NCBI RefSeq assembly: GCF_007752135.1
Contig: NZ_CP036298.1
Span: forward strand, 1,798,001 to 1,862,000
Direction of reading: 5' to 3'
Length of the DNA: 64,000 nt
DNA from: Aureliella helgolandensis
GTDB taxonomy: Bacteria > Planctomycetota > Planctomycetia > Pirellulales > Pirellulaceae
In this document: positions 56,823-64,000 of the stretch, one piece after another
Layout: each line of letters starts with the position of its first letter
How positions within the stretch are numbered: position 1 is the stretch's first letter
Translations under genes and position numbers: made by a program
Notes under the pieces: model-generated
The model's input: only the letters and a program-made list of their open reading frames with translations
What the model was told of the DNA's origin: nothing
The model's database searches: none

Positions 56823-57170
56823 GAAAGTATTGGCTTGGTGCTGAGCTTCAACACCGTTCTTCTGGCCGCCAGTGCATCCCGTCTGAAGCATCGCTCACTA
56901 CGGCTTCGCGCTTCCATGACTCGAGGTGGTTGCTGATCAACCATAGGGGAGTATCACCTCCGTGGCGTCTGGGAAGCGTGCTATCTCGCTGCTCTCTAAG
57001 ACGCGGAGGTTTTCAGGCGACTCGGTCCCTTCGTCCCCAACATTCGCGAATGTTTCCTTAATTCTCCGTAGTCATGGCACATGAAGTGCTATCTCTGATA
57101 ACTCCAGAACGAAGGCACGCCCCACGCGGGCTTAAAGCTTTATTAGCAATCTGTTTATCGGAGAGATCGT
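56823..57170. other. Gene-free stretch
   Basis: About 350 bases after the helicase gene with no convincing gene or hairpin; the promoter of the microprotein at 57171 should lie here. Confidence 0.4.
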
Positions 57171-57245
57171 ATGTATATTGGCGGAGGTCTTTTAGGCACT
57201 GTTTTAGTTATTTTGCTCATCGTTTACCTTGCAAAACGTGTGTAG
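57171..57245 (+). CDS. Predicted 24-residue single-helix membrane microprotein
   Basis: MYIGGGLLGTVLVILLIVYL followed by AKRV. GGAGAG at 57160-57165 is 5 bases upstream, a good ribosome site. The peptide has a short glycine start, one hydrophobic helix and a basic end, as in many small inner-membrane proteins. I cannot assign a family. Directly after its stop lies a run of ten C and six T. Its coding status is inferred from the ribosome site and composition. Confidence 0.6.
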   Translation: MYIGGGLLGTVLVILLIVYLAKRV

Positions 57246-57426
57246 CCCCCCCCCCTTTTTTAAGCTCGCCCCCCGGCTCCGCACCGTTGAACTCCAGCAC
57301 TTGTATCGAAGGTTGGTGGGGAACCAGAGTCAGCCGTCCGACCCAATTGGGCCAACCCGGTTGGATCGTGAGACGCGTCGAGCTGTGTTGGAGGGCAGCC
57401 AAGTTACTTAGACTGGAGTGTTTTGG

Positions 57427-57813
57427 ATGTCGACCATCCTGGTTGCGGACGATAATGATGATTTGCGAGAGCTGATGATCATTCGGCTCAAAGAATTTGG
57501 GTTTAGCGTCCTAGCCGCGAAAAACGGCCTCGAGGCGGTGCAGCTTGCTAAGTCGGCGCATCCACTTGTTATATTGATGGATATGAACATGCCAGAATTA
57601 GACGGTTGGGAGGCTTGCTGCCAGATCAAGCGCGACCCTTTGGTTCGCAGGATTCCAATCATCGCGTTGACCGCCTACTCACTACCGGGAGACGAAGCTC
57701 GTGCGAACGCGTCGGGCTGCGACGGTTACCACGCCAAACCGGTTGACTTTCAAATGCTCTTGCAGCAAATTGAATCGCTGGCTCCGAGAAGTGAAAAGCT
57801 GCAGGGGCAATAA
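57427..57813 (+). CDS. Stand-alone response-regulator receiver protein (CheY-like)
   Basis: A 128-residue protein that is only a receiver domain: D8-D9, phospho-acceptor D52 in VILMDMNMP, T82 and K104 (HAKPVD). The ATG at 57427 has GGAG 9 bases upstream; an in-frame GTG at 57418 is less likely. No output domain, so it would act by protein contact, like CheY or Spo0F-like proteins. No histidine kinase is adjacent. Confidence 0.9.
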   Translation: MSTILVADDNDDLRELMIIRLKEFGFSVLAAKNGLEAVQLAKSAHPLVILMDMNMPELDGWEACCQIKRDPLVRRIPIIALTAYSLPGDEARANASGCDGYHAKPVDFQMLLQQIESLAPRSEKLQGQ

Positions 57814-59039
57814 GGCGTTCGTCTGCCAAGCGTCTAGCGCGTGACGCCAATCACCAATCACCATGCACCATGTCGGCCTGCTCGCGGGGCAGCCTGCACG
57901 GGGCTCATTCAGGAGTCCATCGCCTGAAATTCGCGTGTAGCGTTCGCTCCAGCTTGCCTCGCTTCAAGATCGCAGCCAGCCCGGTTCCGTGGTTATCTCG
58001 CTGTGTTCACCATGGCGCCTCTTCATCTTCCCCACATGGTCGCCTGGGCCTAGCGATGAGTTGCGTCTCGCTTTGCGTTGTTGCGTGAATTGGCCACTCC
58101 GCAGGAGTCGGGCCCCGAGACAAGGCAACTCTACAACCAATGCCCTCCCGCGCGCAGCCACTTCCACTCGCTCTTAAATCTGCTCCTCATGGCCTGTATG
58201 GCCACTGTTGTTATCAACAAGAACTGGTCGACCAACGCATGCAAAGAGACCGCACGCAGCAGAACCGCATGTCGTAAGTTAACGCCTATTTCGGCAGGTG
58301 GCGGATGGCGCAGCGAGGATGTTGACGTAATCCATCCGCCAGTCAGCCTGGGAGCGGGAGGGGGTATTCTTGGGTGGGCATCTCACACACCTTTCGGTTG
58401 TCGCGCGTTCAGCCGCGTGAACGCGCGGAGGCAGTCGACTCTGTACAGCAGTTGCTGTACAGTCGCGTTACGGATTGAATCTCAGGCCGCCGATCTTGTG
58501 AGGAACCACCTGCGGGATGCAGAGTTTTCATTCTCTTGCAGAGTGCTCAGCCTTGTACCGCGCATTGGGGTGCCGACAAGCTAGGGGCCACCACCCTAGC
58601 TCACAGCCCTTTCGCTGGCGAGCATTGTATCCCGGGCTGTGGATGGGCTGTGTGCTCTCGCAGGTGTGAGACGCATGAAGTGGTTGCCAACCGCGCATAC
58701 TGCCACTCTCGCAGACAGTGCCATGGTGTCTGTTCTGCCACAGAGCCCCCTAGGACGGACGAAGATCTGGCTAGCTGGAACACGCGTTCGATTACCGGAG
58801 AGGGCTATTCACTGGTCTCTATACCTAAAAACTTAATGTGTTTCGCCAGCGTAAATACTGTCAAGTTCTAAGCAGTGCTTCCTGCAGATGCTTGCTTTCT
58901 TATGTGGAGAACGATGTCGTCGTCTGTAAAGCTGCGATTTGGCACACCGCATGCATTGCTTAACCGGAGACAGTTGAGAGTAGAACTGTGATCTAGTTTC
59001 GCGGTTCAAGAGGAACACCTTTTTGTTTGGAGTGAAGCG
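57814..59039. other. Gene-free stretch (about 1.2 kb)
   Basis: The longest stretch without a convincing gene. Several open frames exist, the longest at 58078-58584, but they have irregular amino-acid composition, no ribosome sites and no recognisable domains. It could hold degenerate remains of a gene or a non-coding RNA; neither is supported by direct evidence. Confidence 0.45.
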
Positions 59040-59354
59040 ATGCGTAAGTATCTAATTAGTATGAGTTTGCTTGGGGTTCTGACGGCCGTGGGTTGTAACG
59101 ATAGCTACCTGGATGAGAAGGCGGACGACGTCCGCGACGCCACTCAGCATCAAGCAGATGTTATCCGGGATGGGCACAATGCAGCAGCAGACCAGGTGCG
59201 AGAAGCGGACGGCAAGACCTGGACTGGTGCCGCGGAATCGGAAACGGGCGAACGGGCAGCAGACAAACTCGAATCTGCCGGGGAACGCAAGGCTGATGCG
59301 GTTGAACGAGTGGGGGAAGCTAAGGCTGATGCAATCGAAAGCAAAGATGATTGA
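59040..59354 (+). CDS. Small charged lipoprotein
   Basis: A 104-residue protein. MRKYLISMSLLGVLTAVGC is a lipoprotein signal with the lipobox Cys19. The mature part is almost all Ala, Asp, Glu, Lys and Arg with a roughly periodic ADxxxxAxE pattern (KADAVERVGEAKADAIESKD), suggesting a long amphipathic helix like LEA-type or other stress proteins. A hairpin (GTAGGCG and CGCCTAC, 59370-59401) follows. Confidence 0.75.
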   Translation: MRKYLISMSLLGVLTAVGCNDSYLDEKADDVRDATQHQADVIRDGHNAAADQVREADGKTWTGAAESETGERAADKLESAGERKADAVERVGEAKADAIESKDD

Positions 59355-59525
59355 TCTGCAGCACTGAGTGTAGGCGACCGGCAGCGAACGCCGACGCCTA
59401 CCATGTGCTCTCCGAGGTTCACTTGCGTCGCATCTGAGTCTGCCGACTGGGGCGTCCGGTTAGCGGATCACCATTGTAGCCGGACTCGCCCGGACGTATT
59501 CCACTGGTATGAAAGGGCGTTGCAT

Positions 59526-59969
59526 ATGATTGCCGATCTTTGGCTGCTGGGGACTGTCGTCCTTGCGGGGGCGTTAGGTGCAATTGTGGGCGCCGAACGA
59601 GAACTCTCTGGGAAACCAGCTGGCTTGCGGACTCACCTGTTTGTAAGTGCAGGGGCTGCATTGCTCATACTGCTGAGCGACTCGGCCGTGCAGAAATTCG
59701 TCGAGCAGAATCAGCAACACGTGAGTGCTGATCCAATTCGGGTTATCCAGGCCATCGTGGTCGGCATCAGCTTCCTTGGGGCAGGCACGATCATTCACGA
59801 GAGAGGCCAGAGAGTCGAGGGGCTGACCACGGCTGCTTCCATATTTATCACGGCGGGGATTGGCATTGCAGTCGCAACCGACCACGTCGTGCTGGCGACC
59901 GGTACCGCACTAGGTGCCGTGCTCGTGTTGTGGTTGATGGGCCGTCTGGAAAGAAGAATTGCGGAGTAG
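59526..59969 (+). CDS. MgtC/SapB-family membrane protein
   Basis: A 147-residue protein. The ATG at 59526 (MIADLWLLGTVVLAGALGAI) has AAAGGG about 9 bases upstream and opens directly in the first membrane helix; the frame also stays open upstream to 59403. MgtC-type landmarks are GAERELSGKPAGLRTH, the following helices, and GISFLGAGTIIHERG with GLTTAASIFITAGIG. MgtC-like proteins modulate ATP synthase or magnesium homeostasis under stress. It sits in a group of small envelope and stress genes. Confidence 0.9.
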   Translation: MIADLWLLGTVVLAGALGAIVGAERELSGKPAGLRTHLFVSAGAALLILLSDSAVQKFVEQNQQHVSADPIRVIQAIVVGISFLGAGTIIHERGQRVEGLTTAASIFITAGIGIAVATDHVVLATGTALGAVLVLWLMGRLERRIAE

Positions 59970-60029
59970 GCCACTGGCTTACTCCCTTCCCCTGTTTTAC
60001 CAGCTTCGAGGGTTTAAAGGATTAAGATT

Positions 60030-60149
60030 ATGAGGGTTCCAATTTCTAAACGCGCGGGAAAGATCAAATACGGGTGCATCGCCTGGCTCATTGGTTTGCC
60101 TCTCCCGATCGTCATTATCCTGCTGTTTGTTCGAGGTTGTGACTTCTAA
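60030..60149 (+). CDS. Predicted 39-residue membrane microprotein
   Basis: MRVPISKRAGKIKYGCIAWL continues through a hydrophobic helix to FVRGCDF. AAAGGA lies 9 bases upstream of the ATG. A basic start followed by one hydrophobic helix suggests an inner-membrane small protein. No family is recognised. It lies 60 bases after the MgtC gene and could be its partner. Confidence 0.55.
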   Translation: MRVPISKRAGKIKYGCIAWLIGLPLPIVIILLFVRGCDF

Positions 60150-60805
60150 TCAACTTGCATCGCAAGCATTGGGCAGTCGCTCTTTTCAAACGGACACAGC
60201 CCCACGCCGTCTAGAGTTGCGTGGGGAAGTACTACCTTGCTTGCAATGGGAGGCGAGTTGCATCGCATTCAGCCATTGAATACCTGCAACCTTCCCATGC
60301 AATTTCTGGGGCTCGCGCATCTTCCGAGCCTTGCCCTTCGCCGATTCGCTCGGCTGGCCGGGGACGCTCTTCAACAGTCGTGGCAGTAATACGCTGGCCT
60401 GTGGATCGCTCGCATCTTTTCCATCGCCTGGCTGTTCAGTCGATTTGCACGAGCCGAATGCTACCACCGCCGCCACTCGCGTTCTAGGCGGGCATGCCCA
60501 GTTACTACACGACCGTTTGCTTCGGTGGTATTTGGTTCAGCACCCTTGGTTTTGATCGGAAATAGGGCAGCTTGGCTGAATGTCAGCCAGCACTGGCAAG
60601 CAATCTGCGCAACGCGAGTGCATCCTGGGTAGTGATGCATCTCAGTGATTATCGCGTGCTGAGTGAATCTGCTGTTCTTGATAACTTGCATTGTGGAATC
60701 GACTTTACACACTGGATTGGCATGACGCTTGCATCCTCCTTTCACTCATGGATGTTCGAGAAGTGTCGAACGCATCAAAGATGTCTTGGAAAAGGAGACC
60801 ATGAG
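60150..60805. other. Gene-free stretch upstream of the CsbD gene
   Basis: About 650 bases without a convincing gene; should contain the CsbD promoter. No motif was recognised with confidence. Confidence 0.4.
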
Positions 60806-61009
60806 ATGAATTGGGACCAAATCGAAGGTAAGTTGAAGCAGACCAAAGGTCAGATTCAGCAGAAGTGGGGCAAGTTGACTGAGGATGAACTCAACGTAAT
60901 CGACGGGAAGCGGGCTGAGCTGGTTGGCAAGGTTCAGGAGCGATACGGTATCGCCAAAGAGGAGGCAGAGAAACAGGTGCAAGAGTTTGAGAAGTCCTGC
61001 AGCTGCTAA
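60806..61009 (+). CDS. CsbD-family stress protein
   Basis: A 67-residue protein: MNWDQIEGKLKQTKGQIQQK, then WGKLTEDELNVIDGKRAELV. This is the CsbD family, small stress-induced proteins of unknown role in many bacteria. AAAAGGAG at 60790-60797 is 8 bases upstream of the ATG. A three-codon open frame (ATG AGA TGA) at 60801 overlaps the start, so the true start is the second ATG. The C-terminus ends SCSC. Confidence 0.92.
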   Translation: MNWDQIEGKLKQTKGQIQQKWGKLTEDELNVIDGKRAELVGKVQERYGIAKEEAEKQVQEFEKSCSC

Positions 61010-61214
61010 CTCAGTCACCAGTTAAGAAGTTAAGAAGTCGGCGAAGGGGGCAGTGCTGCTCGATAGGACAGCTCCGCTAGCGATAGGGGGAATCGGTATT
61101 TCAATCGCGGCGCGTCTCGGGTGAGAACGCAGGAATCCGATGGTAAAAGGTCAGGCCGAGCACCCCGAACCAGGCTTCGCTAATCCAAATACTTTAAGAT
61201 GAAGGAAATGACAG

Positions 61215-61817
61215 ATGAATATTTCGGTAAACAGGTTTGGTGTATGGTTTCCGGTAGCACTGTGTGGGCTGAGCGTGTTGTGCGTGAGCCCGGCCGTGGC
61301 TCAAGATGGTGCCCCGGACATTCGACAGCGTCAGCGCGGTGCGAATCAAGCGGTCCAGGGGGCAGGCGACCTCGATCGCAAGGCTCCGGGTGTCAACGTG
61401 CGGGCCAGCAAGTTGATGGGAATGAATATCCAAAACGCACAAGGAGAGAGTGTTGGTGAAGTTAGCGATTTGGTCATGGATTCCCGAACGGGAAAAATCA
61501 ATTACTTGGCCGTAACTTATGGCGGCTTCCTCGGGATTGGCAACAAGATGTTCGCCGTGCCTTTCGGAGCTTTCCGTTGCCAGCCGGCTACTGATGGGAC
61601 CCATGACACTACGCTTATCCTGGACGTGACGCCCGAGCAATTGGAAGGTGCTCAGGGATTCGATGAAGAGAGCTGGCCGAACTTTGCCGATCGCAAATTC
61701 ACCCAAGAATTGAATCGACGTTACGGCGTGCAAATGCCGCGTCGCGATCGTGCTTCAGGCGTTGATGTGGATGTAAACCGCAACGGCGTCAAAGTGGAAG
61801 TGGATGGCGACCGGTGA
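61215..61817 (+). CDS. Exported PRC-barrel domain protein
   Basis: A 200-residue exported protein with a signal peptide (MNISVNRFGVWFPVALCG, cleavage near VAQ). The PRC-barrel region lies at about 60-140 (VRASKLMGMNIQNAQGESVG, then DSRTGKINYLAVTYGG and FAVPFGAF). PRC-barrels bind small ligands or proteins, in photosynthesis, RNA processing and stress. AAGGAAA about 8 bases upstream supports the ATG. The C-terminal part is charged. Its neighbours (CsbD, GH13) suggest a stress or reserve-carbohydrate context. Confidence 0.85.
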   Translation: MNISVNRFGVWFPVALCGLSVLCVSPAVAQDGAPDIRQRQRGANQAVQGAGDLDRKAPGVNVRASKLMGMNIQNAQGESVGEVSDLVMDSRTGKINYLAVTYGGFLGIGNKMFAVPFGAFRCQPATDGTHDTTLILDVTPEQLEGAQGFDEESWPNFADRKFTQELNRRYGVQMPRRDRASGVDVDVNRNGVKVEVDGDR

Positions 61818-61961
61818 TAGCTTACTGAGTCAGTGTTTATAGAAAGGCCCGCACTGTGCAGTGCGTCCGCAGGTTTTCTCGCCGCTGTGAATCACGAATG
61901 GGATTCGCAGCGGCTTCTTCCGTTTCAGCCCTCGAACTATCAATTTATTCAAGTCCAAATT

Positions 61962-63797
61962 ATGAACGCAGTAAATTCATCCATGACAGTCAGCAATGTG
62001 GATACGGTCGCAGGGATGGGGGCAATCCCGCATGAGCGGGGAGTTGCGTTTCGAGTCTGGGCGCCGCACGCCGATTCTGTGCGCGTGATTGGAACCTTTA
62101 ATGATTGGTCGCACACTTCGCCTGTGATGGAGGCTGAGTCCCACGGATATTGGTACATCAATTGTGCAGAGGCCAAGATCGGCGATGAATACAAGTTCCT
62201 ACTCCAGAATGGTGAGCAGGTGTTGGAGAAGATCGACCCCTATGCCCGGCAAGTCACCAATTCGGTGGGAAGCTCAGTTGTCCACCAACCCGATTTTGAC
62301 TGGGGAGAGGACGACTTCACCTTGCCCGCGTGGAATGAATTGGTGATCTATGAAATGCATGTGGGCACTTTTGGCAGGAAAACGGAAGAAGTCGGCGACC
62401 AGAATGCCGACTTCGATAGCATCGAGAAGCATTTTGGGCACCTTACTAAACTTGGCGTTAACGCCATCCAGCTTATGCCTTTGGCCGAATTCGCCGGTGA
62501 CATCTCATGGGGCTACAATCCGGCGCACATCTTTGCAGTCGAGAGCGCGTACGGTGGCCCCATTGAGCTAAAGGAGTTCGTGAAGCAAGCACATGCACGC
62601 GGATTCGCGGTCATCCTGGATGTTGTTTACAATCATTTTGGCCCCAGTGATACCGACCTGTGGCAATTCGATGGCTGGAGCGACAATGGCCTAGGCGGGA
62701 TCTACTTCTACAACGATTGGAGAGCTGCGACCCCATGGGGGGATACTCGCCCAGACTACGGCCGCGGAGAAGTCCGCCAATTCATTTTCGACAACGCGAT
62801 GATGTGGTTGGAAGACTATCGGATGGACGGTCTCCGCTTCGATATGACGCTTTATATCCGCTCGGTCGATAGCAACGGAGACACGGAGATTCCTGAGGGT
62901 TGGGGACTCACTCAGTGGATTAATCGGGAAATTCAGGCGAAGTATCCTGGACGTCTCACCATCGCGGAAGATCTGCAGAACAACGATTACCTTACCCGGC
63001 CTACGGACGTTGGAGGTGCCGGTTTTGGTGCGCAATGGGATGCCGGCTTTGTTCATCCGATCCGCAATGCGTTGATTGTGCCTCACGACGACCAGCGTTC
63101 AATGTGGTCTGTCCGCGATGCTCTGTACCATCGCTACAATCAGGATGCGTTTGAACGCATCGTCTATACCGAATCCCACGACGAAGTCGCCAATGGGAAA
63201 GCGCGTGTCCCGGAAGAGATATCACCAGACGATCCTGGCGATTGGTTTGCAAAGAAACGCTCGACCTTAGGGGCGGCCTTAGTACTGACCGCACCTGGCA
63301 TTCCCATGCTGTTTCAGGGGCAAGAGTTTCTGCAGGGAGATTGGTTTGATGATCAGGTGCCACTCGATTGGGAGCAGGCCACCGAATATTCCGGCATCGT
63401 TCGGCTTTATCGCGACCTAATTGCGCTCAGACTCAACCGTGAAAGCACCACGGGAGGATTGTGTGGCCAACACATTAATGTTCATCACGTGAATGACGGT
63501 GATAAAGTGCTGAGCTACCATCGTTGGAAAGAGGGAGGAGCTACTGACGATGTCGTTGTGGTGATCAATTTTGCAAACCGAACTTGGGACGCGTATGAAA
63601 TCGGTTTGCCCCATCCCGGTACATGGACCCTACGTTTGAGCACCGATTCGAACCATTATTCCGCGGGTTTCTCCAACCATCCCTCTGCGGATCTCGAAGC
63701 GGTCGCGCATCCAAGCGACGGGTACCCTGCCTCCGGAAAGCTTTCCATCGGCCCCTACACGGCCCTCGTGTACTCTCAGAATGCGCTCCCTGAGTAG
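61962..63797 (+). CDS. GH13 alpha-glucan enzyme (branching-type) with CBM48
   Basis: A 611-residue protein from the ATG at 61962, after which the CBM48-like domain begins (FRVWAPHADSVRVIGTFNDW). The frame is open from 61833 but that extension is not domain-like. The GH13 barrel has the nucleophile D294 (LRFDMTLY), acid E336 (TIAEDLQ) and D407 (ESHDEV), with MHVGTFGRK and ILDVVYNHFGPS upstream. The layout resembles a 1,4-alpha-glucan branching enzyme or a trehalose-forming TreZ-like member. It would act on glycogen or maltodextrins in the cytoplasm. No glycogen-cluster neighbours are seen. Confidence 0.88.
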   Translation: MNAVNSSMTVSNVDTVAGMGAIPHERGVAFRVWAPHADSVRVIGTFNDWSHTSPVMEAESHGYWYINCAEAKIGDEYKFLLQNGEQVLEKIDPYARQVTNSVGSSVVHQPDFDWGEDDFTLPAWNELVIYEMHVGTFGRKTEEVGDQNADFDSIEKHFGHLTKLGVNAIQLMPLAEFAGDISWGYNPAHIFAVESAYGGPIELKEFVKQAHARGFAVILDVVYNHFGPSDTDLWQFDGWSDNGLGGIYFYNDWRAATPWGDTRPDYGRGEVRQFIFDNAMMWLEDYRMDGLRFDMTLYIRSVDSNGDTEIPEGWGLTQWINREIQAKYPGRLTIAEDLQNNDYLTRPTDVGGAGFGAQWDAGFVHPIRNALIVPHDDQRSMWSVRDALYHRYNQDAFERIVYTESHDEVANGKARVPEEISPDDPGDWFAKKRSTLGAALVLTAPGIPMLFQGQEFLQGDWFDDQVPLDWEQATEYSGIVRLYRDLIALRLNRESTTGGLCGQHINVHHVNDGDKVLSYHRWKEGGATDDVVVVINFANRTWDAYEIGLPHPGTWTLRLSTDSNHYSAGFSNHPSADLEAVAHPSDGYPASGKLSIGPYTALVYSQNALPE

Positions 63798-63866
63798 TCT
63801 CGGATGTCAGCGTTTAGCTATGGCATTTCGCGTCGGCTTCTGACCAGCAGAATGCCGATAACGTTG

Positions 63867-63891
63867 CTCCGCGGAGACCGTTTCCGCGGAG
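63867..63891. terminator. Hairpin between convergent genes
   Basis: CTCCGCGGA and TCCGCGGAG form a 9-base perfect stem around a 7-base loop, between the GH13 gene and the end of the minus-strand gene at the right edge. There is no T-tract, so it may act in both directions or only as a structural element. Confidence 0.45.
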
Positions 63892-63894
63892 GGT

Positions 63895-64000
63895 CTACGC
63901 CATGGCAAAATTTTGTACAACTTGCTCGGCAAGGTTGCTGGGCTGGTGACCCTGTTTAATTGCCAACTGCATTTGGGCGGTCCATTTGCCTTCCGCGTCC
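63895..64000 (-). CDS. 3' end of a minus-strand gene (cut by the window edge)
   Basis: On the minus strand an open frame enters from the right edge and stops at 63895-63897. Its last residues are KWTAQMQLAIKQGHQPSNLA followed by EQVVQNFAMA. Only about 34 residues are visible, so no family can be assigned. Confidence 0.55.
   Translation of the reverse strand, partial: DAEGKWTAQMQLAIKQGHQPSNLAEQVVQNFAMA

Noticed and set aside
57246-57261. C10T6 tract taken as a terminator
   Set aside because: There is no upstream hairpin; the T-run is only six long and follows a C-run.
58078-58584. 168-residue open frame in the long gap
   Set aside because: Irregular composition, many cysteines and serines in no pattern, no ribosome site, no domain.
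61833-61961. Upstream extension of the GH13 enzyme
   Set aside because: The extra 43 residues are not similar to the CBM48 domain that begins after 61962 and have no ribosome site.

Overview
The window reads as a chromosomal segment of a planctomycete, most likely in or near the Pirellulaceae (Rhodopirellula/Blastopirellula-like). The evidence is a set of lineage-typical families: a ThuA/membrane-bound-dehydrogenase/haem-binding fusion, a DUF1549/DUF1553 protein, a sulfatase, a BBP7 outer-membrane barrel, three secreted proteins with LEPR-XLL-type N-termini, a large Ser/Thr kinase, and an AP2-like protein with a histone-H1-like tail. Shine-Dalgarno sites are patchy, TTG/GTG starts are common, and genes are mostly single or in pairs with long spacers, also as expected for this phylum.

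Layout. 1-9 kb: the 5' part of a sodium:solute symporter (running off the left edge), an intergenic repeat cluster, the ThuA/dehydrogenase/cytochrome fusion and a divergent DUF1549/1553 gene. 9.5-16.9 kb: an EF-hand lipoprotein, a NarL-type response regulator, an enolase-superfamily enzyme, an unknown exported protein and a sulfatase. 16.9-29.3 kb: cupin, exported c-type cytochrome, Rrf2 regulator, a large orphan secretin with a strong terminator, a translationally coupled membrane GTPase pair, an NsrR-type regulator in a likely operon with a Tll0287-like haem protein, and a BBP7 protein. 29.3-40 kb: a 2707-residue cadherin-repeat protein whose DNA holds an almost exact 900-bp tandem repeat (about 6.9 copies), followed divergently by two smaller LEPR-XLL/cohesin-like proteins. 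40-46.5 kb: an internally duplicated membrane transporter, rpsO, pnp and the AP2/H1-like protein. 46.8-57.8 kb: a b-type-cytochrome-like membrane protein with a seven-haem cytochrome c, a divergent MnmE-like GTPase, a Ser/Thr kinase fused to a TAXI-type extracytoplasmic receptor, rpmJ, a UvrD/PcrA helicase, a 24-residue membrane microprotein and a stand-alone receiver protein. 59-64 kb: small envelope/stress-type genes (lipoprotein, MgtC, CsbD, PRC-barrel), a GH13 branching-type enzyme, and the 3' end of a minus-strand gene at the right edge.

The strongest candidates for something undescribed are: the kinase-TAXI one-component receptor (51262-53703); the LEPR-XLL cohesin/dockerin/cadherin surface cluster with its higher-order 900-bp repeat (29364-40036); the NsrR-Tll0287 operon with a 23-bp NsrR-like operator; the intergenic repeat family at 1.8-2.3 kb and 17.3-17.5 kb, both times just 3' of an exported haem-protein gene; and the MnmE-like GTPase that lacks the C-terminal catalytic motif. 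No tRNA, rRNA, CRISPR array or insertion sequence was recognised.
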